Assembly: GCF_002087335.1 (NCBI RefSeq) | Contig: NZ_MWVJ01000036.1 | Span: 1 to 52,209, forward strand | Reading direction: 5' to 3' | Length of the DNA: 52,209 nt | Source: Pseudophaeobacter leonis | GTDB lineage: Bacteria > Pseudomonadota > Alphaproteobacteria > Rhodobacterales > Rhodobacteraceae | Shown here: piece by piece, positions 1-11,215 of the stretch | Layout: every line of letters begins with the position of its first letter | Position numbering within the stretch: the first letter of the stretch is position 1 | The notes under the pieces: model-generated | What the model was told of the DNA's origin: nothing | Databases searched by the model: none | Seen by the model: the letters and a program-made list of their open reading frames with translations, nothing else | Made by a program: the position numbers and the translations under genes

Positions 1-135
1 AAGAGTCGCAGTTCAGATATCGCTCACACAAAGCCGTGATGTCACCCACGCCAATGCTGACTGGAACAAATTGCCCTGCGCCTCGGTTTGTGACGTAATC
101 ACAAGGTGTTGCGAGCAACTCCCGTATCCTGGGAT

Positions 136-1907
136 CTACTTAATCTCATCAACTGGCGGCAAGAGACCAAGCACATGATGAAATGCTGCGTTCTGAGACA
201 GGAACACTTCGCCAGTCAACTCTTCAAGAAAGGCGCTGCGTTTCAAACGGTCCATAACGGGTCCCTTCACTTCCGACAGATGCAAGGTCACGCCAAGATC
301 ATGCAGTTGGTGATTGATCGCCTCCAGTGACTCCAGCGCGCTCAGGTCGACTTCGTTCACCGCCGAACACATCAATATGACATGGGAAATTCGCCGTTCA
401 CCAGCATGAACACGATCGAGTATCAGGTCCTCCATGCGCCGGGCATTTGCAAAATAGAGGCTTTCGTCAATTCTAAGTGTCACCACCCGTGGGTCTGTCA
501 GCACATCGTGGCGGTCAATATTTCTGCAATGCTCGCTCCCGGGCACCTGCCCGACCTCCGCGACATGCGGACGTGAGGCTTTCCACAAAAACAGCACGAT
601 AGAGGTCGCAACCCCGGCGCCTACGCCGGTTTCTACCCCAACCAAAAGCGTCAACAAGATCGTCACCAAGACGGCCGCGAAATCGGCATGGGAATAGGTC
701 CAGGCCCGCTTTAGGATCGAGAGATCAACAAGGGACAGCACTGCGACAATGATTGTCGCGGACAGGGTTGCCGTTGGAAGGAAATACAAGAGAGGTGTCA
801 GATAGATAGCAGCAACTGTTAGCCCTATAGCTGTAAGCGCCCCAGCGGCTGGAGTTCGCGCGCCTGCATCAAAATTCACCACGGATCTGGCAAATCCACC
901 GGTCACCGCATAGCCGCCAGACAGCCCTGACGCGATATTTGCAGCGCCAAGAGCGGTGAGCTCTTGATTGGGATCAATTTTTTGGCGTCTCTTGGCAGCC
1001 AGGGTTTGGGCGACAGAAACGCTTTCGACGTAGCCAATGATGGTGATCAGGGCCGCGGGCCCGATCAAAGCTGCGACAAGCGTGGTGTCAATATTTGGCA
1101 GCCCCAGCGGCGGCAGCCCCGTGGGCACCTGCCCAACCACAGCGACGCCTTGCATTTGAAGGTCAAAGCCCCAGGAAATCAAAATGGTTCCGACGATTGC
1201 AAAGACGGGCCCGACGCGCACAAGGGTGCTCGCGAGCTGTTTGTCAGGCCAAACCGATTTTGCAACATGTCGGACAACCCCAGGCGAAGCCAGAACAAAA
1301 AGGCCAGAACCCCGCCACCCAGCAGCAAGGTTAGGGGGTTGGTGTGCTGGATCCCCTGCCCCAGAGAAATCAATATTTCCGGAAGGTTATGGCCCTCAGC
1401 TGAGACGCCCAAAATGTGTTTTGCCTGGCTTGCGGCAATCAGCAGTCCTGACGCGGTGATGAAACCTGCGATCACTGGATGCGACAACAAATTGGCGACA
1501 AACCCAGGTTTAAGCGCCCCCATGACCAAAAGCATGCCGCCAGACAACAGGGCCAGCACGGCAGAGGCTGCGACATAATCCGCTGTTGTCTCCAGGCCCA
1601 ATGGCGCCAATGCAGAGGCGGACATCAATGAGACCACTGCCACGGGGCCGACCGCCAGAACGCGGGAGCTTCCAAAAATCGCATAGGCGACCAAAGGCAA
1701 GATAGAGGCATAAAGCCCCACTTCTGGTGGCAGACCGGCCAGAACGTAAGCAAGAGATTGTGGGATCAACATGATCGTCACGATCAAAGCCGCTGTGAGG
1801 TCGCCCTGCAGATCCTGGCGGTCGTACTGAGCGCCCCAATTGAGGATCGGCAAGATTTTCGCCCAATTGGGACTGGCTTTTGAATTGTTTGTCGCGGGAT
1901 CACTCAT
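136..1907 (-). CDS. SulP family anion (sulfate/bicarbonate-type) transporter, one frameshift
   Basis: Inner-membrane SulP permease, presumably carrying sulfate or bicarbonate. The first part (1907 to about 1240) gives the conserved start of the family, with GDLTAALIVTIMLIPQSLAY and VGPVAVVSLM, followed by hydrophobic segments. The second part (about 1240 to 136) completes the membrane domain and ends in a cytoplasmic STAS domain (RVVTLRIDESLYFANA, then VNEVDLSALESLEAI). The two parts are in different frames. Losing one base near 1240-1244 explains this, because restoring it gives the continuous family text GLT-KQLASTLVRVGP. Combined length, about 590 residues, is normal for the family. The start is at 1907, with GAGAG-type pairing upstream. 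No partner gene in the window tells which anion is carried. Frameshift is probably a sequencing error. Confidence 0.85.
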
Positions 1908-2582
1908 CAGTCGTCACTCTCACGGAAAGCTGTGCTGATCAACCAACACATTCATTATTCTATATATGTCGTTCTCAAGGAGCGTAACCCCCTACCGCAA
2001 GAACTATTTCACATTTCGCTTCCCCACTGCGAAAAATTACGTTAACATACTGTAAAGGTGCAAAAATGCCGCTCCGCTCGGGCTGAGTATTGGTTCGGCT
2101 TTGCAGTTTTTGGCGCGCAACTGCGCAAAATTCATCTTGCATAATTGCATTGTGCTGGCGGTGCGGCGTGAGGGTTTTCCCACAGGCCTGCATTTATGCA
2201 GGACACGCTGAAATTCCCACTCCTTTTTCAGGCTTTGGCTATTTGCAATGCAGGCAGCGATTGCACGGAATTTTCGGTGCGTTTCTGCAGGCGATAACTC
2301 GCCCTCTTAACCTTTCCGGCACATTTGAAAATCGAGGGAAGGCAGATCTCAGGTGGAATGCCCGCTGCTATTATATGGGCTAGCTATGGATGTCAGCGCG
2401 CAAACTTGGCCGCGACCTTGCTGCAAGAGCGTGACTAGACCTTTTAAGACTTTGGGATCCGAAAGGGCTTAGAGGCCGGAAAATATAGCGCATTTTCCTT
2501 TGTGCGCCTTCCCGTATGCGAGGGCTTCATTCCCATCTTGCAAAAACACAAATTGGATTTGCGAAAAGCGACGCATGGGCAT
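1908..2582. other. Intergenic stretch with no recognisable gene
   Basis: About 675 bases between the SulP gene and the gcdH terminator. Short open frames on both strands (for example 1975-2193 minus and 2090-2383 plus) have no convincing ribosome site or recognisable protein, and the base composition is more AT-rich than the flanking genes. It should hold the SulP promoter. I see no RNA gene or repeat. Confidence 0.5.
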
Positions 2583-2618
2583 GAAAAAAGGCGAAGGGTG
2601 TGAAACGCCCCTCCGCCT
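2583..2618 (-). terminator. Intrinsic terminator of gcdH
   Basis: Read on the minus strand, a 10-base stem (AGGCGGAGGG with CCCTTCGCCT, one G-T pair) is followed directly by a run of six T. It lies about 50 bases after the gcdH stop. Confidence 0.75.
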
Positions 2619-2667
2619 GATAATTTTGGCAAATTTCTACAAATCCGTGATTTGGCCGCGATTTCGT

Positions 2668-3887
2668 TTAGAAAAACGCCTGCAAACCGGTCTGGGCACG
2701 CCCAAGGATCAGCGCATGAACGTCATGTGTGCCCTCGTAGGTATTGACCGTCTCCAGGTTGACCATATGACGGATGACGTTGAATTCCAGGCTGATACCG
2801 TTTCCGCCATGCATATCGCGGGCGTGACGCGCAATCTCCAGCGCCTTGCCACAGTTGTTGCGTTTGACAATCGAAATCATTTCAGGCGCCGCATTGGCTT
2901 CGTCCATCAAGCGCCCGACCCGCAGGCTAGCCTGCAAACCCAGAGTGATTTCGGTCTGCATATTTGCGAGCTTCAACTGGAACAGCTGAGTGTTGGCCAG
3001 CGGGCGGCCAAACTGATGCCGATCAAGGCCATATTGGCGTGCGGCATGCCAGCAGGCCTCAGCGGCCCCCATGGCGCCCCAGCTAATGCCATGCGCGCCC
3101 GGTTCAGACAGCCAAAGGGACCCTTCAAGCCCTGAACATGCGGCAGCAATGCGTCGTCACCAACCTCAACGTTGTCCATTACGATCTCACCCGTAATAGA
3201 GGCGCGCAGCGAGGCTTTGTTTTTAATCTTTGGCGCAGACAGGCCTGTCATGCCCTTTTCCAGCACAAAACCACGGATCTTGCCGCCGTGCTCTTCTGAT
3301 TTGGCCCAGACAACAAAGACATCCGCGATCGGCGCATTTGAGATCCACATTTTTGAGCCGGTGATCTTATACCCTGTGGCGGTCTTTACGGCGCGTGTCT
3401 TCATGCCCGCAGGATCAGATCCCGCATCGGGCTCGGTCAGACCAAAACAGCCGATCCACTCACCCGAGGCCAGTTTCGGCAGGTATTTCTTGCGTTGCTC
3501 TTCACTGCCATAGGCATAGATCGGGTACATAACCAGAGAGCTTTGCACCGACATCATGGAGCGATATCCGCTGTCTACGCGCTCTACCTCACGTGCAACC
3601 AGACCGTAGGACACATAGCTGCCACCCAATCCACCATATTCCTCGGGGATGGTGGTGCCAAGCAGACCCATGTCCCCCATTTCGCGAAAGATTGCCGGAT
3701 CGGTTTCCTCGTTTTCATAGGCCGCAGTGACACGCGGCTGCAGCTTTTCCTGCGCATAGGCGCGCGCGGAGGCGGCGATCATACGCTCATCTTCGCTGAG
3801 CTGGTCATCCATGCGCAGCGGATCTTCCCAGGTAAAGCGTCCCAGGTCAGGCGCATCTTTGGCGCGGAGTTTTGGAGTTTCGGTCAT
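2668..3887 (-). CDS. gcdH: Glutaryl-CoA dehydrogenase, one frameshift
   Basis: Flavin-dependent acyl-CoA dehydrogenase that oxidises and decarboxylates glutaryl-CoA to crotonyl-CoA in lysine, tryptophan and glutarate breakdown. Diagnostic text includes [46 protein letters not shown] and [13 protein letters not shown] in the first part, and [26 protein letters not shown] and [20 protein letters not shown] in the second. The frame changes at about 3077-3082: restoring one base in the GCTGGGG run gives [11 protein letters not shown], as in intact homologues. Total is about 406 residues, typical. The ATG at 3887 is chosen because GAGG sits just upstream; the in-frame codon at 3905 lacks this. A LysR regulator is divergent. 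The family call is firm; the frameshift is probably a sequence error. Confidence 0.9.
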
Positions 3888-3996
3888 GAGTTTTACCCTC
3901 AGCAAAGGTTTGTGGCGTCTATTGCTGAAACCTTAACAAGGGATCTGTCGGAAAAACAGCGAGACTTTGGCCCCGAAGTATGAGCATATCGCATAG

Positions 3997-4911
3997 ATGC
4001 AGCTGCCACGACGATTCCTCCCCTCCATTTCCGCCCTCCGCGCTCTTGAAGCGCTTGACCGCCTTGGAAGTGCTTCGGCCGCAGCCGAAGAGTTATGCCT
4101 TACGCAAGGGGCTGTTAGCCGACAGCTCCAAACGCTTGAAACGCAATTGGGAATCTCTTTGGTGCAGCGGGATCGCAAAAAGTTGCACCTGTCGCCAGAG
4201 GCCGAGATCTACGCACAACAGGTCCGTCAGGCCCTGAACCAGATCACGCAGGCGACCGTACGGGTGCAGTCCGCCCCGCTGGCGGGCACTTTGAATCTGG
4301 CGATCTTGCCGGCCTTTGGTATGCGGTGGCTGATGCCACGTCTGCCAGAGTTTGCGCGACAGCATCCGGATGTGACCATCAATATGAGCACCCGGCTGCA
4401 ACCTTTTAGTTTTGGCAGTGAACCCTTTGATGCAGCATTACATTTTGGCACTGCGGAATGGCCGGGAACAGAGGCGCTTTTGCTAAAGCATGAGCAACTT
4501 TTGCCGGTCTGTGCGCCGCAACTGGCGACAGCAGCTGGCATAAGCACCCCCAGTGACATCCAGAAGTTGCCCCTGTTGCATATTCAAACCCGGCCTGAGG
4601 CCTGGCGGGATTGGTTTGAGCTGCAAGGCGTTGCGGTGTCGTCAGATGACCTTGGGGGGACCATGTATGACCAATTCGCAACAATTACCCAGGCCGCCCT
4701 CCACGGGCTTGGCGTCGCTTTGATGCCGGACTATCTGGTCGAGCAGGATGTGGCGACCGGCCGATTGATTGCCTTGCGCCCGCAAGCCACCGAGGCCACG
4801 GGCGCATACTATCTGGTCTGGCCAAAGACAAAATCAAAGGATCCGGCTTTGCAGAAATTCCGCCACTGGCTGGAAGGTAAGGCGCAGCCTGAAGATCCTC
4901 TGCCAAGGTGA
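3997..4911 (+). CDS. LysR-family transcriptional regulator (GcvA-like), divergent from gcdH
   Basis: DNA-binding regulator of 304 residues. The N-terminal winged helix-turn-helix covers residues 8-67 (LRALEALDRLGSASAAAEEL, then TQGAVSRQLQTLE). The rest is a periplasmic-binding-protein-like effector domain (GTLNLAILPAFGMRWLMPRL and ALHGLGVALMPDYLVEQD). It is transcribed away from gcdH across a 109-base gap, the usual layout of a LysR gene and its target. By analogy with glutarate-responsive LysR regulators of gcdH in other proteobacteria, control of gcdH by glutarate or glutaryl-CoA is a reasonable inference, but the ligand cannot be read from the sequence. Confidence 0.85.
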   Translation: MQLPRRFLPSISALRALEALDRLGSASAAAEELCLTQGAVSRQLQTLETQLGISLVQRDRKKLHLSPEAEIYAQQVRQALNQITQATVRVQSAPLAGTLNLAILPAFGMRWLMPRLPEFARQHPDVTINMSTRLQPFSFGSEPFDAALHFGTAEWPGTEALLLKHEQLLPVCAPQLATAAGISTPSDIQKLPLLHIQTRPEAWRDWFELQGVAVSSDDLGGTMYDQFATITQAALHGLGVALMPDYLVEQDVATGRLIALRPQATEATGAYYLVWPKTKSKDPALQKFRHWLEGKAQPEDPLPR

Positions 4912-4987
4912 CGGAAAAAAACGACAAAATAGAAAAACAGGCCCCAGTTGCCGCTCAGTCGCGGCTCAATCGGGACCTATTTCTATA

Positions 4988-5677
4988 TCATCCCAAGGCG
5001 TAGCCAGCACCGCGTACCGTGCGGACAGGATCGGCGCCACCAAACTGGGTCAGCGCCTTGCGCAGGCGCCCAATATGGACATCAACCGTGCGGGTATCAA
5101 CGTAGATATCGCGCCCCCAGACCCGGTCCAAAAGCTGCTCACGGCTCCAGACCCTGCCCGGCTTTTCCATAAAGGTGGACAGGAGGCGAAACTCGGTCGG
5201 CCCCAGTTTCAGGGCATTTTCAGACCGGCTGACCTTATGCGTTTCCGCGTCCAGCACGATATCGTCAAATTCGAGACGCACCCCGACGGTCGAGGGGCGT
5301 ACCCGGCGCAGCTGCGTGCGCACACGCGCCATCAGCTCGATCACCGAATAGGGTTTCACCACATAATCATCGGCGCCGGTTTCCAGGCCGAGCACCTTGT
5401 CGACCTCTTCCGAGCGCGCAGAGAGCATGATGATCGGAATATTGCGCGTCTCCGTGCGGGTTTTAAGCCGACGGCAGACCTCGATGCCACTCAGATTGGG
5501 CATCATCCAGTCGAGCACGATGATATCGGGCATGTCTTCATCGACCCGCAGCAGGCCCTCTTCGCCGTTCTCTGCGGTGATGACGCGAAACCCATCGGCC
5601 TCAAGATTATAGGTCAGGACCTCGCGTTGCGCCAATTCATCTTCGATGATCAGAACGGTTGGCTGATCGGCAGTCAT
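4988..5677 (-). CDS. phoB: Phosphate regulon response regulator PhoB
   Basis: OmpR/PhoB-type response regulator, 229 residues. The receiver domain has the acidic pair in IIEDE (11-15), the phosphoacceptor Asp56 in VLDWMMP, and the conserved Lys in VVKPY. The C-terminal winged helix (about 135-229) includes LGPTEFRLLSTFM, SREQLLDRVWG and RTVDVHIGRLRKAL. Phosphorylated by PhoR, it binds Pho boxes and activates the pst genes. It is the last gene of the phoR-pstSCAB-phoU-phoB run, with three bases between the phoU stop and its ATG. Intact. Confidence 0.97.
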   Translation of the reverse strand: MTADQPTVLIIEDELAQREVLTYNLEADGFRVITAENGEEGLLRVDEDMPDIIVLDWMMPNLSGIEVCRRLKTRTETRNIPIIMLSARSEEVDKVLGLETGADDYVVKPYSVIELMARVRTQLRRVRPSTVGVRLEFDDIVLDAETHKVSRSENALKLGPTEFRLLSTFMEKPGRVWSREQLLDRVWGRDIYVDTRTVDVHIGRLRKALTQFGGADPVRTVRGAGYALG

Positions 5678-5680
5678 TGA

Positions 5681-6391
5681 TCAAACCTCCTGCGGCACAG
5701 TGGATGTGGTGTCGGCCTTGGGGCGCTCGTCCTCGGGGCGGTATCCGGTCACCAGATAGATCAGCTCTTCCGAGATCGAGGTGACGTGATCGCCCATGCG
5801 TTCGATATTTTTGGCGATGAAATGTAAATGCATACAAGGGGTTATGTTGCGCGGATCTTCCATCATATGGGTGAGGAATTCGCGAAACAGCGCATTGTAC
5901 ATCTGATACACTTCACGGTCGCGGGCGATGACATCTTCTGCAAGCTCAACATCGCGCTGAATGTAGGAATCCAAGGCGTCCTTGAGCATCAGCTCCACCT
6001 CGCGCGCCATGCGCCGCAGCGCGGCGGCACTGTCAGAATTGTCCTGCCCCTGGATCAGCACGCCTGTACGCTTGGCAATGTTTTTTGCATAGTCGGCAAT
6101 GCGTTCCAGGTTGCCGGCAATCTTCATCACCGACAGAACAAGACGCAAATCTATCGCGGCGGGAGCCCGGATGGCGATGACGCGGGCGGCCTCTTCGTTG
6201 ATCAGCTCTTCCAGAGCATCGATCGCCTTGTCGCGGCCCCGGACCTGTTGGGCCAGCTCTTCATCGCGGGTTTCCAGTGCGCGCGCTGAGTCAATGATCG
6301 CAGCCTCAACCAAACCACCCATCTTCATGATATGGGCCTGGATGGTTTCGAGATCCCGATCAAAGGCGGAGGCAATATGTTGTTCTCCCAT
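5681..6391 (-). CDS. phoU: Phosphate signalling protein PhoU
   Basis: Cytoplasmic helical-bundle protein of 236 residues that links the Pst transporter to PhoR and keeps the regulon off when phosphate is plentiful. It shows the two PhoU repeats with their metal-binding motifs: RLVLSVMKIAGNLERIADYA in the first half and HFIAKNIERMGDHVTSISE in the second. An open frame extends to 6493, but the ATG at 6391 is preferred: AGAGG lies just upstream and homologues begin near this MGEQHIASAFD sequence. Between pstB and phoB, as usual. Confidence 0.95.
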   Translation of the reverse strand: MGEQHIASAFDRDLETIQAHIMKMGGLVEAAIIDSARALETRDEELAQQVRGRDKAIDALEELINEEAARVIAIRAPAAIDLRLVLSVMKIAGNLERIADYAKNIAKRTGVLIQGQDNSDSAAALRRMAREVELMLKDALDSYIQRDVELAEDVIARDREVYQMYNALFREFLTHMMEDPRNITPCMHLHFIAKNIERMGDHVTSISEELIYLVTGYRPEDERPKADTTSTVPQEV

Positions 6392-6410
6392 GGTAATTGC
6401 CTCTGTGGGA

Positions 6411-7208
6411 CTAGCCGATACGGCCGGTAATATAGCTCTCGGTGCGGGGATCTTCGGGATTGGTAAAGATCTGTCCGGTGGGGCCGAATTCAACCAGATT
6501 TCCCAGGTGGAAAAAGGCAGTTTTCTGGCTGACCCGCGCGGCCTGCTGCATCGAATGGGTCACGATAACCACGGAAAAGCTGGCGCGCAGCTCGTCGATC
6601 AGCTCTTCGACCTGGGCAGTCGCTATGGGGTCAAGCGCCGAGCAAGGCTCATCCATCAGCAGGACTTCTGGCTCGGTCGCGATGGCACGCGCAATGCACA
6701 AACGCTGCTGTTGTCCACCCGAAAGCCCGGTGCCGGGCGCGTCAAGCCGGTCTTTTACCTCGTCCCAGATCGCAGCACGACGCAGGGATTTCTCAACAAT
6801 CTCATTCATTTCCGCCTTGTTACGGGCCAGTCCGTGGATCCGGGGGCCATAAGAGACGTTGTCATAAATGGATTTCGGAAAGGGGTTTGGCTTTTGAAAG
6901 ACCAGCCCCGCCTGGGCGCGCAGCTGCACCGGATCGACACGTTTGTCATAGATGTCTTCACCGTCCAAAAGGATATCCCCTGTGACGCGACAAATATCAA
7001 TTGTGTCGTTCATCCTATTGATCCAACGCAGGAAAGTTGACTTCCCGCAGCCCGACGGGCCGATAAAGGCCGTGACGGTATTTGCGTCGATCTCTACGTT
7101 CACGTCTTTAATGGCATGGCTGTCACCATAGTAGACATTGACGTTGCGCGCGGCGATTTTGGTTGTCGTTGTGTTCAAGGCTTTATCCATCATATTCATG
7201 GTGTTCAT
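6411..7208 (-). CDS. pstB: Phosphate ABC transporter ATP-binding protein PstB
   Basis: ATPase subunit of the high-affinity phosphate importer, 265 residues. Walker A is GPSGCGKST at residues 50-58, the signature is LSGGQQQRL, and Walker B is [13 protein letters not shown]. The phrase [20 protein letters not shown] is specific for PstB. A very strong ribosome site (GGAGGTGAGG) precedes the ATG at 7208, which selects this start over the other Met codons nearby. The gene starts 14 bases after pstA. Confidence 0.97.
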   Translation of the reverse strand: MNTMNMMDKALNTTTTKIAARNVNVYYGDSHAIKDVNVEIDANTVTAFIGPSGCGKSTFLRWINRMNDTIDICRVTGDILLDGEDIYDKRVDPVQLRAQAGLVFQKPNPFPKSIYDNVSYGPRIHGLARNKAEMNEIVEKSLRRAAIWDEVKDRLDAPGTGLSGGQQQRLCIARAIATEPEVLLMDEPCSALDPIATAQVEELIDELRASFSVVIVTHSMQQAARVSQKTAFFHLGNLVEFGPTGQIFTNPEDPRTESYITGRIG

Positions 7209-7222
7209 ATCCTCACCTCCAG

Positions 7223-8575
7223 CTACCAGCGGCGTTCAAAGCGGCGGCGCAGGATCACAGCCACCGTATTCATGGTTACAAGAAAGAGCAAAAGGATGAT
7301 GATACCGCCCCAGGCGCGCTCATAAAACGCCGGGTCGGCCCGTTTGGCCCATTCGTAGATCTGAGCAGGCATTGCAGAGTTTGGCGACAGCAGGCCTTCG
7401 GACAGGGTTTCCGGTGCGTTTGAAGCAATGAAGCCAACCATCCCGATCAGCAGCAGCGGCGCGGTTTCCCCCAGCGCCTGAGCCAGACCAATAATCGTCC
7501 CGGTCAGATTGCCAGGCGCGGCCAGAGGCAGAACATGGTGGAAAACCGACTGCATCTTTGAGGCACCAACCCCCAGTGCGGCATCGCGGATCGATGGTGG
7601 CACCGCCTTGAGCGAGGCACGGGTCGAGATGATAATCGTCGGCAGGGTCATCAGGGTCAGCACCAGGCCACCAACCAGCGGCGCCGACATCGGCAGGTGC
7701 CTATAGTTGATAAAGACCGCCAGCCCCAGGATGCCATAGACAATCGACGGCACAGCCGCGAGATTGGCGATATTCACCTCGATAACATCGGTCATCCAGT
7801 TCTTTGGTGCAAATTCCTCAAGATAGATTGAGGCGGCGACACCGATCGGCAGCGCCAGGGCCAGAACCACCAGCATCATGAAAAGGGACCCCATCATGGA
7901 CACCCCCATGCCGGCGGCCTCGGGGCGTTGGTCAGAGGCGTCGGAGCCGAGGATAAAGTCCAGATTGAACGATTTTTCGATAACCCCGGCGGCGACCAGC
8001 GCATCTACCAGATCCAGCTGTTCTGGCGATATGTTCTTATCGTTTTCAATGCTTTCCCGCGTGACTCTGCCTTTGAGATAGCCATCAACCCGGCTTTGCG
8101 CCAAAAAGCGAAATTCGACCGTTTTGCCAATCTGCTCGGGGTTGGCGAGAACAAAGGCGCGCAGCTGTGCGACGGCGCTCTTGGACAATAGCCCGGCCAG
8201 CTCTTTGGACTTCAGACCCGTTTGCAGGCCCAGGCCGTTAACGGTCTCTTTCATAGCGCTTTTGACAATTGGCGCGTAACCAAAGGTTGTAACCTTTTTA
8301 ATATCCTCGATATTTCGCTGACCTGACTTGTCCAGCTTGCTCTCCAAAAGCTCAACATTCAGGGTGACAAACGTCTGTTGGAACGCGCCGGTCCCGCGGC
8401 TCACGATTGTGGTGACCAGCACCAGCAACATGATCAGACCAACGGAGATGGCGGCGATACCATAGGCCTTAAAGCGTCTTTCAGCGGCGTTTCGTGCCTT
8501 TGTGCGCTTGTTAAGGGTGAGAAGCGAGTTCTCAGGCGCTGCAGGTTGGGTCGGGGATGAGCTGAGATCGGTCAT
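7223..8575 (-). CDS. pstA: Phosphate ABC transporter permease PstA
   Basis: Inner-membrane channel subunit, 450 residues. It is longer than the enterobacterial protein because of an N-terminal region of about 200 residues (one membrane segment and a periplasmic part) typical of alphaproteobacterial PstA. The C-terminal half holds the permease core with the ATPase-coupling loop ([25 protein letters not shown]) and several membrane segments. Start 8575 coincides with the pstC stop, so the two genes abut and are probably translated together. Confidence 0.95.
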   Translation of the reverse strand: MTDLSSSPTQPAAPENSLLTLNKRTKARNAAERRFKAYGIAAISVGLIMLLVLVTTIVSRGTGAFQQTFVTLNVELLESKLDKSGQRNIEDIKKVTTFGYAPIVKSAMKETVNGLGLQTGLKSKELAGLLSKSAVAQLRAFVLANPEQIGKTVEFRFLAQSRVDGYLKGRVTRESIENDKNISPEQLDLVDALVAAGVIEKSFNLDFILGSDASDQRPEAAGMGVSMMGSLFMMLVVLALALPIGVAASIYLEEFAPKNWMTDVIEVNIANLAAVPSIVYGILGLAVFINYRHLPMSAPLVGGLVLTLMTLPTIIISTRASLKAVPPSIRDAALGVGASKMQSVFHHVLPLAAPGNLTGTIIGLAQALGETAPLLLIGMVGFIASNAPETLSEGLLSPNSAMPAQIYEWAKRADPAFYERAWGGIIILLLFLVTMNTVAVILRRRFERRW

Positions 8576-10111
8576 TAGTCGTACTGCTCCCGGTATTTGC
8601 GCACGATATATAGCGCCAGGACGTTAAGCCCCAAAGTGAGGACAAAGAGGGACAGGCCGAGGGCAAAGGCGACCAGTGTTTCGGGGCTGGCAAAGTCGGT
8701 ATCGCCGGTCAGCTGACTAACAACACGCGTGGTGATTGTTGTCATGGATTCAAAGGGGTTGGCCGAGAACTTGGCGATGGCACCTGCCCCCATAACCACA
8801 ATCATGGTCTCACCAATCGCGCGCGATGCGGCCAGCAGGATTGCACCGACAATACCGGGCAGCGCGGCCGGCAGAACCACCTGACGCACCGTCTCGGATT
8901 TGGTGGCACCGAGGCCCAATGATCCATCCCGCAGGGATTGTGGCACGGCATTGATGATGTCGTCCGACAGAGAGGACACAAATGGGATCAACATGATCCC
9001 CATGACGACGCCCGCGGTCAGAACCGAGGTCGCGCCGCTCATCCAGTTGAGCCCAAAAACCCCGTCTTCGCCCTGACCAAACAGTTTGAGCAACAAAGGC
9101 CCTACCGTCAGCAAGGCGAACAAGCCGTAGACGATCGTCGGAATGCCCGCGAGGATTTCCAGCAGCGGCTTTGCAAAGGAGCGCACCGTGGAGCCTGCAT
9201 ACTTCAGACAGATAGATCGCTGCAAACAGCCCAACAGGAACCGCCACCATCAGCGCGATAGCAGAGATATAGAGTGTGCCCCACAACAGCGGCAACATTG
9301 ACAGCTCACTGTCTCCGCGAAAGTTTGGCGCCCAGGTGCTGCCAAAGAAAAAGTCAGTCCAGGCGTGCAGGCCAAAAAAGTTCACGGTTTCAAACAGCAT
9401 GGACAAGACAATGCCCAGCGTGGTGAGGATCGCCAGCGAGGCCGCCAGCACCAGCAACGCCAGCACGCCGCGCTCAACAACGTTTCGCGCACGAAACTCT
9501 TTGTGGGAATTGCGAAAGGCCAGAGCAAACCCAACCAGCGCCAGCAGCAGCGTCACCGCGGTCATCGCCGTTGATCCGCTACTGGACAGTTTACGATAGC
9601 TTTGCGCGGCCTGCAGCACCTCAGGGCGCACCTCAGAGCCAAGAGCAACACCAACAGAGCCAAGCGTGGCGCGGATATCACTGGTTTCACTATCCAGTGT
9701 AGCCGACTGTTTTTTTGTCATAACGTTCTGAGCAACAAGCTCGTCAAGACCTTCAGCCAGGCGCCGCACATCGCTCATCACCAGGCCGATGCTGGTGTTT
9801 TCCGGGATCAACTCCTGCGGCAGGGTTGCTGCAACCCGGTTTTCAATCACCATAGGCTGGGCCAGCAGCCAGATCACCAGGGGGAGCAGGGCTGGAATGG
9901 CCACGCTCATGGCGACATTGGCCCCATAATATATTGGCAAAGAATGCAAATCGCGCGGGTTGCCCTGCGCAGATATCAGGGCGCGGCGGCGCCCCAGCCA
10001 AAAGCCAAGCGCGGTAAGCGCCAGCAAGACGACGACAAGCCAGAATATTGGCATCAAGAGCTCCGGTATAGCAGCAGCAGGAAGATGGCGCTGGATCTGG
10101 TCCAGAAACAT
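8575..10111 (-). CDS. pstC: Phosphate ABC transporter permease PstC, one frameshift
   Basis: Second membrane subunit of the phosphate importer, about 511 residues when joined. The first part (10111 to about 9205) has an extended N-terminal region and the first permease segments up to VPVGLFAAIYLSE. The second (about 9202 to 8575) continues with YAGSTVRSFAKPLLEILAGI and the coupling loop DGSLGLGATKSETVRQVVLP. One extra base near 9202-9206 (GAAGTAT where GAGTAT or GAATAT is expected) breaks the frame. Everything else in the operon is intact, so a sequencing error is the likeliest cause. Confidence 0.92.
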
Positions 10112-10113
10112 GA

Positions 10114-10136
10114 CTGGGGCGAATGAGCCGCCCCAG
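10114..10136 (-). promoter_or_regulatory. Stem-loop between pstS and pstC
   Basis: An 8-base GC-rich inverted repeat (CTGGGGCG and CGCCCCAG, 7-base loop) in the short pstS-pstC gap, without a T run. Such hairpins after the binding-protein gene commonly protect the upstream transcript or reduce read-through, giving more PstS than permease. The role is inferred from position. Confidence 0.5.
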
Positions 10137-10159
10137 CCTTAAGTCTTTTTCAAAGGGCT

Positions 10160-11215
10160 TTAGGAATTGCCGCCCATTGTGGTTTCGTTTGCAACGGCTT
10201 CCTGGGTCATGTTCAACTCAGGATCGGCAACCAGGCCGTATTCGGAAAGCGGGCCGTCAGCACCGGCAACTTCGTCAGCGATGAAGAACTCAGCATATTC
10301 TTTCAGGCCGGGGATCACACCGATGTGGGCTTTCTTGACGTAAAAGAACAGCGGGCGCGACACAGGGTATTCGCCAGTTGCGATGCTCTCGGTCGAGGGC
10401 ACGATACCGGACATGGTTGCGACCTGCAGCTTGTCGGTGTTGTTCTCATAAAACGCCAGACCAAAGACGCCGATGCCGTCCTTGTTGCTCTCGATGCGGG
10501 CAAGGGTCTCGGTGTAGTCGCCATCGATGTCGACAGAGACGCCATCGGTACGCAGCGAGATACAGGCCTTCTCGGCGGCTTTCTTTTGCGCCTTGGCGCT
10601 GTCACCTTCGGCATGGGCCAGCAGGTGTTCAAAGGCGCCGGTGGCTTCACAGCCGGCCAGGATGACTTTGTCTTCAAACACTTCACGGGTGCCGTGCTTG
10701 GTGCCAGGAATAAAGGCCTGAATGTCCTGCGCCGGGAAGGCAGGGTTTACATCGGCCCAGGTTTTGTTTGGGTTGGCAACCATTTTGCCATCAACCATGA
10801 TCTCGTTGGACAGGGCCAGGAACCAGTCGGTTGGGGTGAATTCAAAGGCATTGCCTTTGATGTCGCTGGCAAAAACGATACCGTCATAGCCAATGCGCAC
10901 TTCGATGATGTCGGTGACGCCGGCATCGGCGCAGGCTGCGAGCTCTTTGGCCTTGATGCGGCGCGAGGCGTTGGCCACGTCGATGGTGTTTTCGCCAACA
11001 CCTTCGCAGAACCGTTTGAGACCGGCCGAAGAGCCGCCCGATTCAACAACCGGCGTTGGGAAGTCAAAGTTTTCGCCAAAGGCCTCGGCTACGATGGAGG
11101 CGTAGGGCAGAACTGTCGAGGAGCCCGCGACTTGAACCTGGTCACGTGCTGTAGCGGCAGTCGCCGTAGCGGCGGCGATGGTCAGGGCAGAAGCGGTCAG
11201 TTTCACAAAGGACAT
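10160..11215 (-). CDS. pstS: Periplasmic phosphate-binding protein PstS
   Basis: Binding protein that delivers phosphate to PstCAB, 351 residues. A Sec signal peptide (about residues 1-27, rich in Ala and Thr) precedes VQVAGSSTVLPYASIVAEAF, the phosphate-binding loop of the PstS family. Further signature text is VESGGSSAGLKRFCEG. The ATG at 11215 is chosen because GGAG lies five bases upstream; the in-frame ATG at 11227 would leave no ribosome site. Three Pho-box half-sites lie about 80-110 bases upstream, so strong induction on phosphate starvation is expected. Confidence 0.95.
   Translation of the reverse strand: MSFVKLTASALTIAAATATAATARDQVQVAGSSTVLPYASIVAEAFGENFDFPTPVVESGGSSAGLKRFCEGVGENTIDVANASRRIKAKELAACADAGVTDIIEVRIGYDGIVFASDIKGNAFEFTPTDWFLALSNEIMVDGKMVANPNKTWADVNPAFPAQDIQAFIPGTKHGTREVFEDKVILAGCEATGAFEHLLAHAEGDSAKAQKKAAEKACISLRTDGVSVDIDGDYTETLARIESNKDGIGVFGLAFYENNTDKLQVATMSGIVPSTESIATGEYPVSRPLFFYVKKAHIGVIPGLKEYAEFFIADEVAGADGPLSEYGLVADPELNMTQEAVANETTMGGNS

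Noticed and set aside
4912..4987. Terminator between the LysR gene and phoB
   Set aside because: A 5-base GCCGC/GCGGC stem exists but no T run follows it closely in either direction.
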